Positions 16,382 to 27,382 are shown, counted from the stretch's first letter. The stretch: 64,000 bases of DNA from Sphingomonas sp. Ag1 (GCF_000980895.1 NZ_LAZX01000094.1:186001-250000); one strand, 5' to 3'. Notes: generated by a model not told the origin, from the sequence alone. Made by a program: numbers and translations.

Positions 16382-17425
16382 GTGGCAAAAACAGCCCGCG
16401 CGAAGAGCGCCGAACCCCCCGTATCCAACCGCGAGCGTCCCGACGAGCCGCAGCCCTATGAGGCGTCCAAGGACGAGCTGCTGCAATTCTACAAGGACAT
16501 GCTGCTCATCCGTCGCTTTGAAGAAAAGGCCGGCCAGCTCTATGGCCTGGGCCTGATCGGCGGTTTCTGCCACCTGTACATCGGCCAGGAAGCCGTTGCG
16601 GTCGGCCTGCAATCCGCGCTGTCGGAGAAGGACAGCGTCATCACTGGCTACCGCGACCACGGCCACATGCTGCTGTGCGGTATCCCCCCCAAGGACGTGA
16701 TGGCTGAGCTGACCGGGCGTCATGCCGGCATCTCCAAGGGGAAGGGCGGGTCGATGCACATGTTCAGCGTCGACCATAAGTTCTACGGCGGGCACGGCAT
16801 CGTGGGCGCGCAGGTGTCGCTGGGCACCGGCCTTGGCTTTGCGCACAAGTACAACAATGACGGGGGCGTGTGCCTCGCCTATTTCGGCGACGGCGCGGCG
16901 AACCAGGGGCAGGTGTACGAAAGCTTCAACATGGCGGAGCTGTGGAAGCTGCCCGTCATCTTCGTCATCGAGAACAATCAATATGCCATGGGCACGAGCG
17001 TCAACCGCGCGTCGGCCGAGGACCAGCTGTATCGCCGCGGCGAGAGCTTCCGCATCCCGGGGATCCAGGTCGACGGCATGGACGTGCTGGCGGCGCGCGG
17101 TGCGGCCGAGGAGGCGCTCGCCTGGGTACGCGCCGGCAAGGGGCCGATCATCCTCGAGATGAAGACCTATCGCTATCGCGGCCACTCGATGTCGGACCCG
17201 GCCAAGTACCGCAGCCGCGAGGAAGTGCAGGCGGTGCGCGACAAGTCCGATCCGATCGAGCATGTGAAGAAGCTGCTCGAGGCGCAGGGCGTCAAGGAAG
17301 ACGAGCTGAAGGCGATCGAGAGCGAGATCCGCAAGACGGTGAACGAATCCGCCGATTTTGCCGAGAGCACCCCCGAACCCGATCCCAAGGAATTGTATAC
17401 CGACGTGCTGGTGGAGAAGTATTGA
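16382..17425 (+). CDS. pdhA: Pyruvate dehydrogenase E1 component, alpha subunit
   Basis: 347 residues from GTG 16382. With the beta subunit it decarboxylates pyruvate using thiamine diphosphate and passes the acetyl group to E2. The thiamine motif runs from [17 protein letters not shown] (about 174-190) to [11 protein letters not shown] (about 203-213). [15 protein letters not shown] (about 266-280) contains the phosphorylation-loop region conserved in E1 alpha. One base separates its stop from the pdhB ATG. An E2 (pdhC) gene does not follow. Confidence 0.95.
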   Translation: MAKTARAKSAEPPVSNRERPDEPQPYEASKDELLQFYKDMLLIRRFEEKAGQLYGLGLIGGFCHLYIGQEAVAVGLQSALSEKDSVITGYRDHGHMLLCGIPPKDVMAELTGRHAGISKGKGGSMHMFSVDHKFYGGHGIVGAQVSLGTGLGFAHKYNNDGGVCLAYFGDGAANQGQVYESFNMAELWKLPVIFVIENNQYAMGTSVNRASAEDQLYRRGESFRIPGIQVDGMDVLAARGAAEEALAWVRAGKGPIILEMKTYRYRGHSMSDPAKYRSREEVQAVRDKSDPIEHVKKLLEAQGVKEDELKAIESEIRKTVNESADFAESTPEPDPKELYTDVLVEKY

Positions 17426-17426
17426 G

Positions 17427-18866
17427 ATGGCGATCGACATCAAGATGCCGGCACTCTCCCCCACCATGGAGGAGGGCACGCTCGCCAGGTGGCTCGTCAA
17501 GGAAGGCGACACGGTGAAATCCGGCGACATCATGGCCGAGATCGAGACCGACAAGGCGACGATGGAGTTCGAGGCGGTCGATGAAGGCGTCGTGGCCAAG
17601 ATCCTGGTCGCCGAGGGCACCGACAATGTGAAGGTCGGCACGGTGATCATGCAGCTGGAAGGCGAGGGCGCCGAGGCAGCCCCCGCGGGCACCAGCGACC
17701 CCGCTGCGACCAAGGAAGACACGGCCGCGCCCGAAGCGAAGGCGGACGAGACGAAGGCCGACAAGGTCGAGGATTCGGCGCATCCGGCACAGGAGAAGGT
17801 CGACACCGGCACGCGCCAGATGTTCGAGGCGGCGAAGCACAAGGCCGACGTTATCGATCCGGCGATCCCCGAAGGCACCGAAATGGTGAAGGTGACCGTT
17901 CGCGAGGCGCTGCGCGATGCGATGGCCGAGGAAATGCGCGCCGACGAGCGTGTGTTCGTGATGGGCGAGGAAGTCGCGCAATATCAGGGCGCCTACAAGG
18001 TGACGCAGGGGCTGCTCGACGAGTTCGGCGACCGCCGGGTGATTGACACGCCGATCACCGAATATGGCTTTGCCGGCGTCGGCACGGGCGCGGCGATGGG
18101 CGGCCTGCGCCCGATCGTCGAGTTTATGACGTTCAACTTCGCGATGCAGGCAATCGACCATATTGTGAACTCTGCCGCGAAGACGAACTACATGTCCGGC
18201 GGCCAGATGCGCTGCCCGATCGTGTTCCGCGGTCCGAACGGCGCGGCGAGCCGCGTGGGCGCCCAGCACTCGCAGAACTATGGGCCATGGTATGCCAGCG
18301 TGCCCGGCCTGATCGTGATTGCGCCATATGATGCGGCGGATGCGAAGGGCCTGCTGAAAGCGGCGATCCGTAGCCAGGATCCGGTCGTGTTCCTCGAGAA
18401 CGAGCTGCTTTATGGCCGCACGTTCGAGGTGCCTAAGCTCGACGATTGGGTGCTGCCGATCGGCAAGGCCCGCGTCATGCGCGAAGGCAAGGACGTGACG
18501 ATCGTGAGCTATTCGATCGGCGTCGGCCTTGCACTGGAAGCGGCGGAGAAGCTGGCCGGTGAGGGGATCGATGCGGAAGTGATCGATCTTCGTACGCTGC
18601 GGCCGCTCGACAAGGAAACGGTACTCAAGAGCCTCGCCAAGACCAACCGCATGGTCGTGGCCGAGGAGGGCTGGCCGACCTGCTCGATCGCCAGCGAGAT
18701 CATCGCGATCTGCATGGAGGAAGGCTTCGACGACCTCGACGCTCCCATCGTCCGCGTCTGCGACGAGGACGTGCCGCTGCCTTATGCGGCGAACCTCGAG
18801 AAGCTGGCGCTGATCTCGTCCGACAAGATCGTCGAGGGCGTGAAGAAGGTCACGTATCGCAAGTAA
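17427..18866 (+). CDS. pdhB: Pyruvate dehydrogenase E1 component, beta subunit with lipoyl domain
   Basis: 479 residues. Residues 1-80 are a lipoyl domain ([19 protein letters not shown] and the lipoylated lysine in [13 protein letters not shown], about residue 43), then an Ala/Glu/Lys-rich linker to about 130, then the E1 beta transketolase fold. This fused layout is typical of alphaproteobacteria. E1 beta marks include [18 protein letters not shown] and [20 protein letters not shown]. The gene is followed by a 13-base-pair hairpin and by convergent TadE genes, so pdhC must be elsewhere. Confidence 0.96.
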   Translation: MAIDIKMPALSPTMEEGTLARWLVKEGDTVKSGDIMAEIETDKATMEFEAVDEGVVAKILVAEGTDNVKVGTVIMQLEGEGAEAAPAGTSDPAATKEDTAAPEAKADETKADKVEDSAHPAQEKVDTGTRQMFEAAKHKADVIDPAIPEGTEMVKVTVREALRDAMAEEMRADERVFVMGEEVAQYQGAYKVTQGLLDEFGDRRVIDTPITEYGFAGVGTGAAMGGLRPIVEFMTFNFAMQAIDHIVNSAAKTNYMSGGQMRCPIVFRGPNGAASRVGAQHSQNYGPWYASVPGLIVIAPYDAADAKGLLKAAIRSQDPVVFLENELLYGRTFEVPKLDDWVLPIGKARVMREGKDVTIVSYSIGVGLALEAAEKLAGEGIDAEVIDLRTLRPLDKETVLKSLAKTNRMVVAEEGWPTCSIASEIIAICMEEGFDDLDAPIVRVCDEDVPLPYAANLEKLALISSDKIVEGVKKVTYRK

Positions 18867-18872
18867 CGGCTA

Positions 18873-18905
18873 AGCTCCCGTCTCGCGTTGATCGAGACGG
18901 GAGCT
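18873..18905. terminator. Strong hairpin between pdhB and the convergent TadE-like gene
   Basis: AGCTCCCGTCTCG (18873-18885) and CGAGACGGGAGCT (18893-18905) form a perfect 13-base-pair stem with a 7-base loop. It starts 6 bases after the pdhB stop and ends 2 bases before the end of the convergent gene, so it probably ends transcription from both sides. No T-run is present on either strand. Confidence 0.65.
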
Positions 18906-18906
18906 G

Positions 18907-19557
18907 CTACAACCCTGTGGGGGTGTTGCAGTTTTTCTTTGCGGGAAAGCGCTGATCAGGGGTCGGCGTCTGGAAGTCCTTGTTTCGGGCGCGGAACATG
19001 GCCATGCGCGTGAAGCTTGGTTCGAGCTTCATGAAGTTCATCGGGTAAATGCTGAAAATCGGCTGATACTCGTACGTAACTTGAACATGGAACAGGATCT
19101 CGTCGAGCGGAAGCATGCGGCTGTTTGGCAAGGTTGCGAGGCTGCTGACCAAGTTGCAGCCGAGAACCGGTGACGCGCTGGTGAAATCTCCATCAAATCG
19201 TTGCCACAGGATCCGATTTTCGATGATGCCATTGTTGTCGTAGTCTGTGCCTTTTACGGCGGTGATGACGACCCGGCCGTGGCGACGAAGGTTGAATGGC
19301 TGCGCGGTCAGATCAATCGCGCTGAAGAGGTCGTAGATCTGCGCTTCGGTCGCGCCAACCACGCCCGTTCCGCTCTGGGCCACCAGGTCCGCCGTCATCG
19401 ATGCGAGACGTTGCACACGATTATTGGCGAGGGCGTAATTGCCAAGCTCGAAGCCGCTGAGGATCATGGCAAGGAGCAATGGGGCGAAAAGCGCAAATTC
19501 GAGCAGCGCGACACCGCGAACGTCCTGGGGCAGCGATGCACGGGATCGGCGTTTCAC
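18907..19557 (-). CDS. TadE-like pseudopilin
   Basis: 216 residues from GTG 19555-19557, which overlaps the upstream gene's stop (GTGA). The N-terminus, VRGVALLEFALFAPLLLAMI (about 13-32) with Glu at +5-like spacing, is the TadE-type leader and helix that anchors the protein and is cut by a prepilin peptidase. The rest is a periplasmic domain. DYDNNGIIE (about 105-113) resembles a calcium-binding loop. Third gene of a TadG-TadE-TadE operon. Role: minor subunit or assembly factor of a Tad-like pilus or secretion apparatus, inferred. Confidence 0.8.
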   Translation of the reverse strand: MKRRSRASLPQDVRGVALLEFALFAPLLLAMILSGFELGNYALANNRVQRLASMTADLVAQSGTGVVGATEAQIYDLFSAIDLTAQPFNLRRHGRVVITAVKGTDYDNNGIIENRILWQRFDGDFTSASPVLGCNLVSSLATLPNSRMLPLDEILFHVQVTYEYQPIFSIYPMNFMKLEPSFTRMAMFRARNKDFQTPTPDQRFPAKKNCNTPTGL

Positions 19558-20135
19558 AGCGTTTTCCTTACAACAGCCTCGTTGCGCACAATGGTGGTTG
19601 CGACGAGCGTGGCTTCGGGTGAGACGCCGAACCATGAGGTCATCGTTCCAAACAGTCGCAACTTCGGAAATGCGGCCGTATAGGAAACAACGTCGCCGGG
19701 ACCGCCGAGCTTACCCGGGATCGGGATTGCCGGGTCCCATTTACCGTTACCGTTCCGGTCGATGAAGTCTTCGCCCTTGTCGTAGACCCCGTTTCCATTT
19801 TGATCGGTGAAGTTTTCTGGCGTAGATGTTGAGAAGTCCTTGTACACCGTCGTCACGATGGTGATGTTCTTGCCAGGAGCGGTCGGGAAGTCGCTCATTG
19901 CGTTAGAGATGCTTGCCCGAATGGCGGCTTCTCTCAGGTCCTGGCTACTTTCCATCGACGCGGTCGCCGCTCGCGCTGCTTCGACGACTGCTCCTTCAAG
20001 GGCCGCGCGAGCGAACATCGTATGGCCGATTTCAATCGTTCCGCAGATCATCGCCAGCATCACCGGCGATATCAGGGCGAACTCAACCACGGTGACGCCG
20101 GTGACGTCTCTGATCAGGTGAGAAAAGGACTTCAT
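19554..20135 (-). CDS. TadE-like pseudopilin with tandem calcium-type loops
   Basis: 193 residues. VTGVTVVEFALISPVMLAMI (about 11-30) is the TadE leader and hydrophobic helix. The periplasmic part contains DQNGNGVYDKGE (111-122) directly followed by DRNGNGKWD (126-134), both with the alternating Asp/Asn-Gly spacing of EF-hand-like calcium loops. The start overlaps the TadG stop (ATGA), and its own stop overlaps the next TadE start, so all three proteins are probably made in step. Confidence 0.8.
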   Translation of the reverse strand: MKSFSHLIRDVTGVTVVEFALISPVMLAMICGTIEIGHTMFARAALEGAVVEAARAATASMESSQDLREAAIRASISNAMSDFPTAPGKNITIVTTVYKDFSTSTPENFTDQNGNGVYDKGEDFIDRNGNGKWDPAIPIPGKLGGPGDVVSYTAAFPKLRLFGTMTSWFGVSPEATLVATTIVRNEAVVRKTL

Positions 20136-22030
20136 TTCGTGAGATGCAAGTCAACGAGTTCGGTGGCGACGTCGTCAAACGCCGATTTCAGCGATGCGGT
20201 GTCAGACGTCCGATAGACCCGGCCCGGCGCGCAGCGCTCGAACATTGCCAAGGTATTGGTGTCCGTGGTCGTCAGTGCGATGATATATACTTTTGGCGGG
20301 TTTTTCTCAGCCTGTAGCGAGGCGCACGTCTTTGAGAAGCGCCGCTCGGACTGGGTTCTGAAAGCGCCACCATTCTGGGTGGTCGTCAGCGGATTGTCGG
20401 CGTAATTCCCGTAAAATGTGAATGTGCGATCAGTGTAGCCATTTTGGCTCTCCCCGAGCGCAGTTTCGCCGTCGGTCATGAATACTAGGGCGCGCTTCGC
20501 TTCTTCCGACGTCGGGTTGCTACGTGGAAACACGTCATCTCTGACAAGCAGGCGATAGCCCCAGAGAAGTCCGGCATGGTGCAGCGTCCCGTTGGCCGGG
20601 TAGATCGCGCCATTCTTCCGCTCAATGACGTTGTCGATCCAATATGACTTTGGCTTGCCGTAGGCGATCGGCTCAGCTTCCTCCGGGCATTGCCAGTTGG
20701 GACTGGGCGGGTCCGTCATGTTCTGCGAGCCGCTGCTCGTACTGCCACCCTTCGGGTTTACCGAATATGTGGTCGCAGCCTTCCATGCCGCAAAGTTGGG
20801 AATGCGATCATAATTGATCCTGAACGGCGTTCCGCGCGACGTCGCAAAGTTCCAGCTGTCGGTTTGAGGGTTGTAGAAACCTCCATCGACCCGAGTGATG
20901 ACATCGTTGGAGACGCTCGATGCGCTGTCGTTCAGCCCGATATAGTAGCGATAAAAAGCTTCGCGGTACGGCGAGCTCGCCATGCTTGCCTGGTTCAGGC
21001 CGCCGTTCGCCAAGGTTTGATCCAGCTGGTACAAATTGTAGCCTGGCTCGACGTTCGAGATTTTGTAAAATCCACTATTTGGGTTTGCCATGACAGCGGA
21101 CGAAGCGGAGTTGCCGGATGTCTGGGGAACCCAGAATGGCGGAATGAAATAGGGCGTGATTGGTGGGTGCCCCCCTTCACCGGGCAATGACCGCACGACA
21201 TCCCAAGCGCCGGGCTCGGGCTGTGAATAGGTTGCATTCATGTTGCGCACGGTGTCGTCGGCCAGGACGCAGCCCTTCCATGCAAGCCGATTGCCTGGCC
21301 AAGAACCGCCCGCCTGCGTGGCGGAGTCGTTGAACCCAGCCAGCTGTCTGACAGACGAGGACCGCCACTTCGTGAGCAAATGCCCGACGTTCACGGTGAT
21401 GTCGTACATGACGAAACCGAGTGCCAGTTCCTGACGGGTGCCAGCGCCCTGGTAGAGAATGTCGACAAAGCTTTTGGCCGCATCCTTTGTTGCTGTCATG
21501 CGGGTCTTGACGACGCCATTGGCGTCGCGGGGCAGGTTCGCCTTCATTGAGCCGGTGTTGTCGAGGACAACCATGACCTCCAACGGACGAGGCTGCAGCT
21601 CGGCGCGCGCGACCGTTCGTATCCGTTGCTTGTCGAATCCAAGCACCCGCATGAACGTCATTGGCAAGTCGGCTTCGGCCTCTACCGTCGTGACGTGGAT
21701 GTTGTTCTTCGTCGAGAACGTCGGTGTGAGAACCAGGCTCTGCGAGTGCATATATCCCTGTGGGAAGTTCCCGTAGAAATATGCCTCGACCTGCTTCGTC
21801 CGATCCTTTGCGGATTTATCGGTCACCGCAAAGGCGCGCGCGCCGGCCAGCGCGGCAGCGTCGACCCCGGCCTGCATTTGGCTGCGCACCATGTATATAC
21901 GGGCCGTATCGATGCCCGTGCCGATGGCGCCGATTGCCGGGATCGTGAATGCGGCGAGGATCGGAAGGGCCGCCCCATGCCTGTCGTCGGCCAGTCGTCG
22001 CAGGAACGTTCTGAGACCCTTGCTTCTCAC
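20132..22030 (-). CDS. TadG-like pilus assembly protein with von Willebrand A domain
   Basis: 632 residues. The N-terminus (DDRHGAALPILAAFTIPAIG, about 15-34) is a TadG-type hydrophobic segment. From about residue 150 a VWA domain begins: EVMVVLDNTGSMK places the MIDAS as DNTGS (157-161) rather than DxSxS. FMTDGETAL near the C-terminal end of the domain is the second metal-site strand. VWA-TadG proteins sit at the cell envelope and bind partners through a divalent metal. First gene of the three-gene operon. No TadA ATPase, CpaC secretin or Flp pilin is in the window. Confidence 0.85.
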   Translation of the reverse strand: MRSKGLRTFLRRLADDRHGAALPILAAFTIPAIGAIGTGIDTARIYMVRSQMQAGVDAAALAGARAFAVTDKSAKDRTKQVEAYFYGNFPQGYMHSQSLVLTPTFSTKNNIHVTTVEAEADLPMTFMRVLGFDKQRIRTVARAELQPRPLEVMVVLDNTGSMKANLPRDANGVVKTRMTATKDAAKSFVDILYQGAGTRQELALGFVMYDITVNVGHLLTKWRSSSVRQLAGFNDSATQAGGSWPGNRLAWKGCVLADDTVRNMNATYSQPEPGAWDVVRSLPGEGGHPPITPYFIPPFWVPQTSGNSASSAVMANPNSGFYKISNVEPGYNLYQLDQTLANGGLNQASMASSPYREAFYRYYIGLNDSASSVSNDVITRVDGGFYNPQTDSWNFATSRGTPFRINYDRIPNFAAWKAATTYSVNPKGGSTSSGSQNMTDPPSPNWQCPEEAEPIAYGKPKSYWIDNVIERKNGAIYPANGTLHHAGLLWGYRLLVRDDVFPRSNPTSEEAKRALVFMTDGETALGESQNGYTDRTFTFYGNYADNPLTTTQNGGAFRTQSERRFSKTCASLQAEKNPPKVYIIALTTTDTNTLAMFERCAPGRVYRTSDTASLKSAFDDVATELVDLHLTK

Positions 22031-22108
22031 TCGATTCTCTTCCCATCAGAGAGTAGTGTCGCGGAAAATCGCCTTGCCCGAGAACCCGCTAAGCCCGGCT
22101 CAAACGAT

Positions 22109-22771
22109 ATGGTTAACGCCGCAGAATACCTCGGGATTGATCCCACCGGCGGACATCCCGAACGCGCGCTCGCACTTGGCTACGCGCCGGCGGTCACTGC
22201 GCCTGGAGTGGCGGCCGTTTTCGCACTGGATCAGACGCTTGCACGGCTGACGCTTGGCACGCGGGACCCGATGGTTGCGCAACTGCGGCTGACATGGTGG
22301 CGCGAGGCGCTGTGTGCGTTGGAGAACCCGCCAGTGCCGTCGCAACCGATCCTGCAGACGCTGGCGGCGGCGAGGGCGGACGGTGAGCGCCTGGCCCTCG
22401 CGGAAGATGGATGGGAGCGGTTGCTCGGCCCGTTCGACCAGGACGAGCTTCTGGCGTTCGCGGCGGAGCGGAGCGTTATCTTTGCCGAGGCGGCGCGGCT
22501 GGCCGGCGCGGCCGATGACGTTGAAGCCGCCGGCTCCGGCTGGTCGCTTGCTGACCTGGCGCAGACCACCGCCGACCGCGACCTTGCCGATCGTGCCGCG
22601 CTGTTGGCGATGCCGTTGCTAAGGCAGGCTGCGACACAAAGATGGAGCCCGGCCGGCCGCTTCCTGGGCGCGCTGGTGCATGTCGCGGCGGCTGACCTCG
22701 ATCGACAACGAGAGCCAGGTTCGCCATCGCGCGTGGTGCGCCTTGCCTGGCACCGGCTGACCGGACGATAG
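22109..22771 (+). CDS. Squalene/phytoene synthase-like protein, probably non-catalytic
   Basis: 220 residues from ATG 22109. The fold signature QLRLTWWREALCALE and helix pattern place it in the trans-isoprenyl diphosphate synthase group with phytoene and squalene synthases. Active members need two Asp-rich motifs (DxxxD) for magnesium-diphosphate binding. Neither is present at the expected places (VFALDQTLARLTLG and none in the second half), and it is ~60 residues short. It thus resembles non-catalytic relatives such as the mitochondrial complex I assembly factor NDUFAF6. Divergent from the TadG operon. Confidence 0.6.
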   Translation: MVNAAEYLGIDPTGGHPERALALGYAPAVTAPGVAAVFALDQTLARLTLGTRDPMVAQLRLTWWREALCALENPPVPSQPILQTLAAARADGERLALAEDGWERLLGPFDQDELLAFAAERSVIFAEAARLAGAADDVEAAGSGWSLADLAQTTADRDLADRAALLAMPLLRQAATQRWSPAGRFLGALVHVAAADLDRQREPGSPSRVVRLAWHRLTGR

Positions 22772-22823
22772 GCTTGCAGGCGTCGCTTCTTCCGCTAGCA
22801 TCATGGTTAACGGGGGGCGGAAA

Positions 22824-23299
22824 ATGTGGCGATATCTTGCAGGGGGCGTCGCGGCGCTGCTGATGGTGGCGGCAGGCTGGATGCTGTTTTCGAGCCGTGC
22901 CGGGACCGAGCCGGTCCTGCCGGCGATGCCGCAGAATACGCCAGCGCCACCACCTGCCGTTGAAGCCGGCGGGGAAGCCGGCGGGGCCGATGTCCCGGAA
23001 GCCACTCCCCAAACGCGGGAGGAGAAGCGCTTCGGCCGCTATGACAAGGATCGTGACGGCGGCATCACCAACGCCGAATATCTGGCGTTACGTCGCAAGG
23101 CTTTCGCGAAACTCGATACGAACGGTGACGGGCGCCTGTCGTTCGAGGAATGGAGCACCAGGACTGCGGCAAAATTCACCGCGGCCGACAAGGATCGATC
23201 AGGCGTGCTCGACCCAGCCGAATTTGCCACGACGGCGGTGAAGCGGAAGGGCAAGCCGCGGTGTTCCTGCCCTCCCGCCCGAAATGCTGATGAGGACGA

Positions 23300-23303
<4 letters not shown>
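22824..23303 (+). CDS. Membrane-anchored EF-hand protein
   Basis: 159 residues from ATG 22824, which has a GGGCGG-rich purine stretch just upstream; the ATG at 22803 is the alternative. One transmembrane helix ([19 protein letters not shown], about 3-21), a Pro/Ala/Gly linker, then three calcium loops: [12 protein letters not shown] (about 73-84), [12 protein letters not shown] (about 98-109) and [12 protein letters not shown] (about 122-133). Each has Asp/Asn at positions 1, 3, 5 and an acidic residue at 12. Likely a periplasmic calcium sensor or buffer. Its TAA stop shares TTAA with the trmFO stop on the other strand. Confidence 0.8.
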
Positions 23304-24610
<1,307 letters not shown>

Positions 24611-24666
24611 GCGGCGCCGATTAGGCGCTCGGGCGCCCAAATGGAATGCGGCGCGGTGCCTGTGTC

Positions 24667-25911
24667 TTAACTCTCCACCGCGCGGTCGTCGAACATGCCG
24701 AAGGCGAGCGTTGATGCGTAGAGGGCGATCGCGCGCTCACTGGGCATCGACCAGGCCCATTTGCGCATGTCGAAGGCGGCGTTGAGGAAGGCCATGACGA
24801 GCTGGCTGGCGACAAGCGGATCCACCGCGCGGATCGTCCCTTCGGCGATACCGTCCGAGATCGTGCCGGCGAAGCGCCGCGCGATGCGGTTCGATCGTTC
24901 GACCATCGCCTGCCGCACACTGCCGGGCAGACCGCTGAGCGCGGTGGTGCGAAGCAGCGGGCCGAGCTCCGAGAATTGCACGCCCAGCAGGGTCGCGAAC
25001 ATCGCCGACAGCCGGTCCCAGTGGGTGCCGCCCTGTTCATCGGCCAGACGCTGCGTCGCGGAGATCGTATCGAAGCTGCGCTTGTAGCAGGCGATCACCA
25101 GATCGTCCTTCGCGTCGAGGTGGTGGTAGAAGCTGCCTTTCGTGACGTTGAGCTCGCTGGCGATCCGCTGAACCGAGGCGCCGCGATAGCCCAGTTCGTT
25201 GATCAGGCGCGTGGCGGCGAGGAGAAAGGCCTCGCGTCCCTCTGCCGGGTCGTGCGGCAAGGTGACCGGGCGGGGCGCCCAGCGCGCGCCGGCGCCGGCG
25301 AGGCCGTGACGGAACACGTCCATCACCCGCGCCTCGACCCGATCGAGCTGATCCATATCATAACGGGGCAGCCAGACCGGCAACCAGAAGGTGTTTTCCA
25401 TCAAAACGTGCGCGCGCGCACCGTTCAGGTCGGTCTGCGCGCGGGTTTCCGCCGGTCCCCACAGGTTGCGCGCGCGGCGAAACACCTCCCGCCATCCGCT
25501 GAGTAACCGGCTGCGCACGGGATCTTCCATGGCGCGAAGGTCGGAGAGGCCGGCAATCTGGCGTTCCTCGCCGCGCTGCACCCGCGACAGGCGTGCCATG
25601 TTCAGCGCGAGATAGCGTTCGACCCGCGCCTGTGGCGTCGGGGCCTCCATCGCAGCGTCCAGCATCACCAGCAGGTAATCGAGCGTATGCTCGAACGCCG
25701 CGGCCGCCAGGTCTTCCTTGCGTTTGAAATAGTAGGTGACGCTGGTGGTGTTGAGGCCGACACGCCGGGCCACGTCCGCAAAGGTCATGCCCTTTGCGCT
25801 TTGTTCATTGATTGCGTCGGCTGCGGCGGCAAGGATGGCTTCGCGCTTCGCCCGAAAGCGCCGCGTGCCGATCTCCTCCCCGTCGCCGCTCGGTTCCACC
25901 TGAGCTTGCAT
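24667..25911 (-). CDS. Tandem TetR-family regulator (two TetR units in one chain)
   Basis: 414 residues, twice normal TetR size. The first DNA-binding domain is at about 20-65 ([20 protein letters not shown]), the second at about 225-275 ([20 protein letters not shown]). Each is followed by a helical ligand-binding-like part: [12 protein letters not shown] in the first, [20 protein letters not shown] in the second. One chain could thus act as an intramolecular dimer. It is divergent from the acyl-CoA dehydrogenase operon at 26066, the likely target; two inverted repeats lie in the spacer. ATG 25909-25911 is chosen; an in-frame start 16 codons upstream is less likely. Confidence 0.85.
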   Translation of the reverse strand: MQAQVEPSGDGEEIGTRRFRAKREAILAAAADAINEQSAKGMTFADVARRVGLNTTSVTYYFKRKEDLAAAAFEHTLDYLLVMLDAAMEAPTPQARVERYLALNMARLSRVQRGEERQIAGLSDLRAMEDPVRSRLLSGWREVFRRARNLWGPAETRAQTDLNGARAHVLMENTFWLPVWLPRYDMDQLDRVEARVMDVFRHGLAGAGARWAPRPVTLPHDPAEGREAFLLAATRLINELGYRGASVQRIASELNVTKGSFYHHLDAKDDLVIACYKRSFDTISATQRLADEQGGTHWDRLSAMFATLLGVQFSELGPLLRTTALSGLPGSVRQAMVERSNRIARRFAGTISDGIAEGTIRAVDPLVASQLVMAFLNAAFDMRKWAWSMPSERAIALYASTLAFGMFDDRAVES

Positions 25912-25960
25912 CGGATGATCGTAGCAGCGATTTTTCGAAGAAATAGTCCCTTTTATCACC

Positions 25961-25976
25961 TTCGTGTTTCCACGAA
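25961..25976. promoter_or_regulatory. Candidate operator 1 for the tandem TetR regulator
   Basis: TTCGTGTTTCCACGAA is a perfect inverted repeat with six-base arms and a four-base centre, lying 49 bases upstream of the TetR start and about 90 bases upstream of the divergent acyl-CoA dehydrogenase start. Confidence 0.45.
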
Positions 25977-26016
25977 CCGCATGGGCGGCGCGCGCTAAAT
26001 CAGGCGCTTTACCGAA

Positions 26017-26042
26017 GATGCGGTACGCTCTACAGCCGCATC
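26017..26042. promoter_or_regulatory. Candidate operator 2 for the tandem TetR regulator
   Basis: GATGCGG (26017-26023) and CCGCATC (26036-26042) form a perfect inverted repeat across 12 bases, ending 23 bases before the acyl-CoA dehydrogenase start. This position would block transcription or elongation of the operon. Confidence 0.45.
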
Positions 26043-26065
26043 AAACAGCGAAGCGGAGGGATGCG

Positions 26066-27382
26066 ATGGACTTCACCTTGACCGAGCGCGAGACCTATTT
26101 CCGGGATCGCGTGAAGGCCTTCATCGACGCCGAGATCGCGCCGCGGCAGGCCGAATACCACGAGCAGGCGCACACTGGCGATCGCTGGAAGGTGATCCCC
26201 GTCATCGAAGAGGTGAAAGCGAAGGCCAAGGCGGCCGGGCTGTGGAACTTCTTCATGCCGCCGCACTCGGGGCAGACGCATGTCGATGAGACGTTCGAGT
26301 TCGAAGGGACTCAGCTCACCAACCTCGAATATGCGCTGTGCGCCGAGGAAATGGGCAGGATCGGCTGGGCGAGCGAAGTGTTCAACTGCTCCGCGCCGGA
26401 CACGGGCAACATGGAAGTGCTGCACCGTTACGGCACGCTGGAGCAGAAGGAGAAGTGGCTGCGCCCGCTGATGAACGGCGAGATCCGCTCCGTCTTCCTG
26501 ATGACCGAGCCGGCCGTGGCCTCGTCCGACGCGACGAACATCGAGACGCGGATCGAGCGTGACGGCGACGAGTACGTCATCAACGGCGTGAAATGGTGGT
26601 CGTCGGGCGTGGGCGATCCGCGCTGCAAGATCGGCATCCTGATGGGCAAGACGAGCTTCGAGGGCTCGCGCCACCAGCAGCAGAGCCAAATCCTGGTGCC
26701 GATGGATACGCCGGGCATCAAGATCGAGCGGATGCTGTCGGTCTATGGCTATGACCATGCGCCGCACGGCCATGGCGAAGTGAGCTTCACCAACGTCCGC
26801 GTGCCGGTCGAGAACGTCATCCTCGGCGAGGGCCGCGGCTTCGAGATCGCGCAGGGCCGGCTTGGGCCGGGTCGCATCCATCACTGCATGCGCACGATCG
26901 GGGTCGCCGAAGTCGCGCTGGAGAAGATGGCGAAGCGCCTCCTCAGCCGTGTCGCCTTCGGCAAGCGGATTTCCGATCACTCGGTATGGGAGCAGCGCGT
27001 GGCGCAGGCCCGGATCGAGATCGAGATGACGCGACTGCTGTGCCTGAAGGCCGCGCAGACGATGGACGCGGCGGGCAACAAAGCTGCCAGCCAGGAAATC
27101 GCGATGATCAAGGTGTTCGCGCCCAACATGGCGCTGCGCATCCTCGACGATGCGGTGCAGGCGCATGGCGGCGGCGGCGTGGCGGAGGACTATGGCCTTG
27201 CCCACGCTTGGGCCTCCCAGCGGACGCTTCGCCTCGCCGACGGGCCGGACGAGGTCCATGCCCGCGCCATCGCGCGCAACGAATTCGGCAAATACGGCGA
27301 CTGGAAGGCGGAGATCGCGAATGACCGCGCCGCGCCGCGCAGTGCCGAGATTTCGAGTGGTGACATCGGCGTTTCGCGCTGA
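26066..27382 (+). CDS. Acyl-CoA dehydrogenase-like protein, ACAD10/11 type
   Basis: 438 residues. ACAD fold: [17 protein letters not shown] (about 145-161) and [11 protein letters not shown] (flavin side), arginine-rich C-terminal half. The position of the catalytic Glu (YEGT in classical enzymes) reads ADGPDEVH (391-398) here, with Asp in place of Glu, the hallmark of the ACAD10/ACAD11 branch. Members of that branch and the related LvaC remove a phosphate from 4-phosphoryl-acyl-CoA rather than only desaturating. A kinase partner is two genes downstream. First gene of a five-gene operon. Confidence 0.85.
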   Translation: MDFTLTERETYFRDRVKAFIDAEIAPRQAEYHEQAHTGDRWKVIPVIEEVKAKAKAAGLWNFFMPPHSGQTHVDETFEFEGTQLTNLEYALCAEEMGRIGWASEVFNCSAPDTGNMEVLHRYGTLEQKEKWLRPLMNGEIRSVFLMTEPAVASSDATNIETRIERDGDEYVINGVKWWSSGVGDPRCKIGILMGKTSFEGSRHQQQSQILVPMDTPGIKIERMLSVYGYDHAPHGHGEVSFTNVRVPVENVILGEGRGFEIAQGRLGPGRIHHCMRTIGVAEVALEKMAKRLLSRVAFGKRISDHSVWEQRVAQARIEIEMTRLLCLKAAQTMDAAGNKAASQEIAMIKVFAPNMALRILDDAVQAHGGGGVAEDYGLAHAWASQRTLRLADGPDEVHARAIARNEFGKYGDWKAEIANDRAAPRSAEISSGDIGVSR

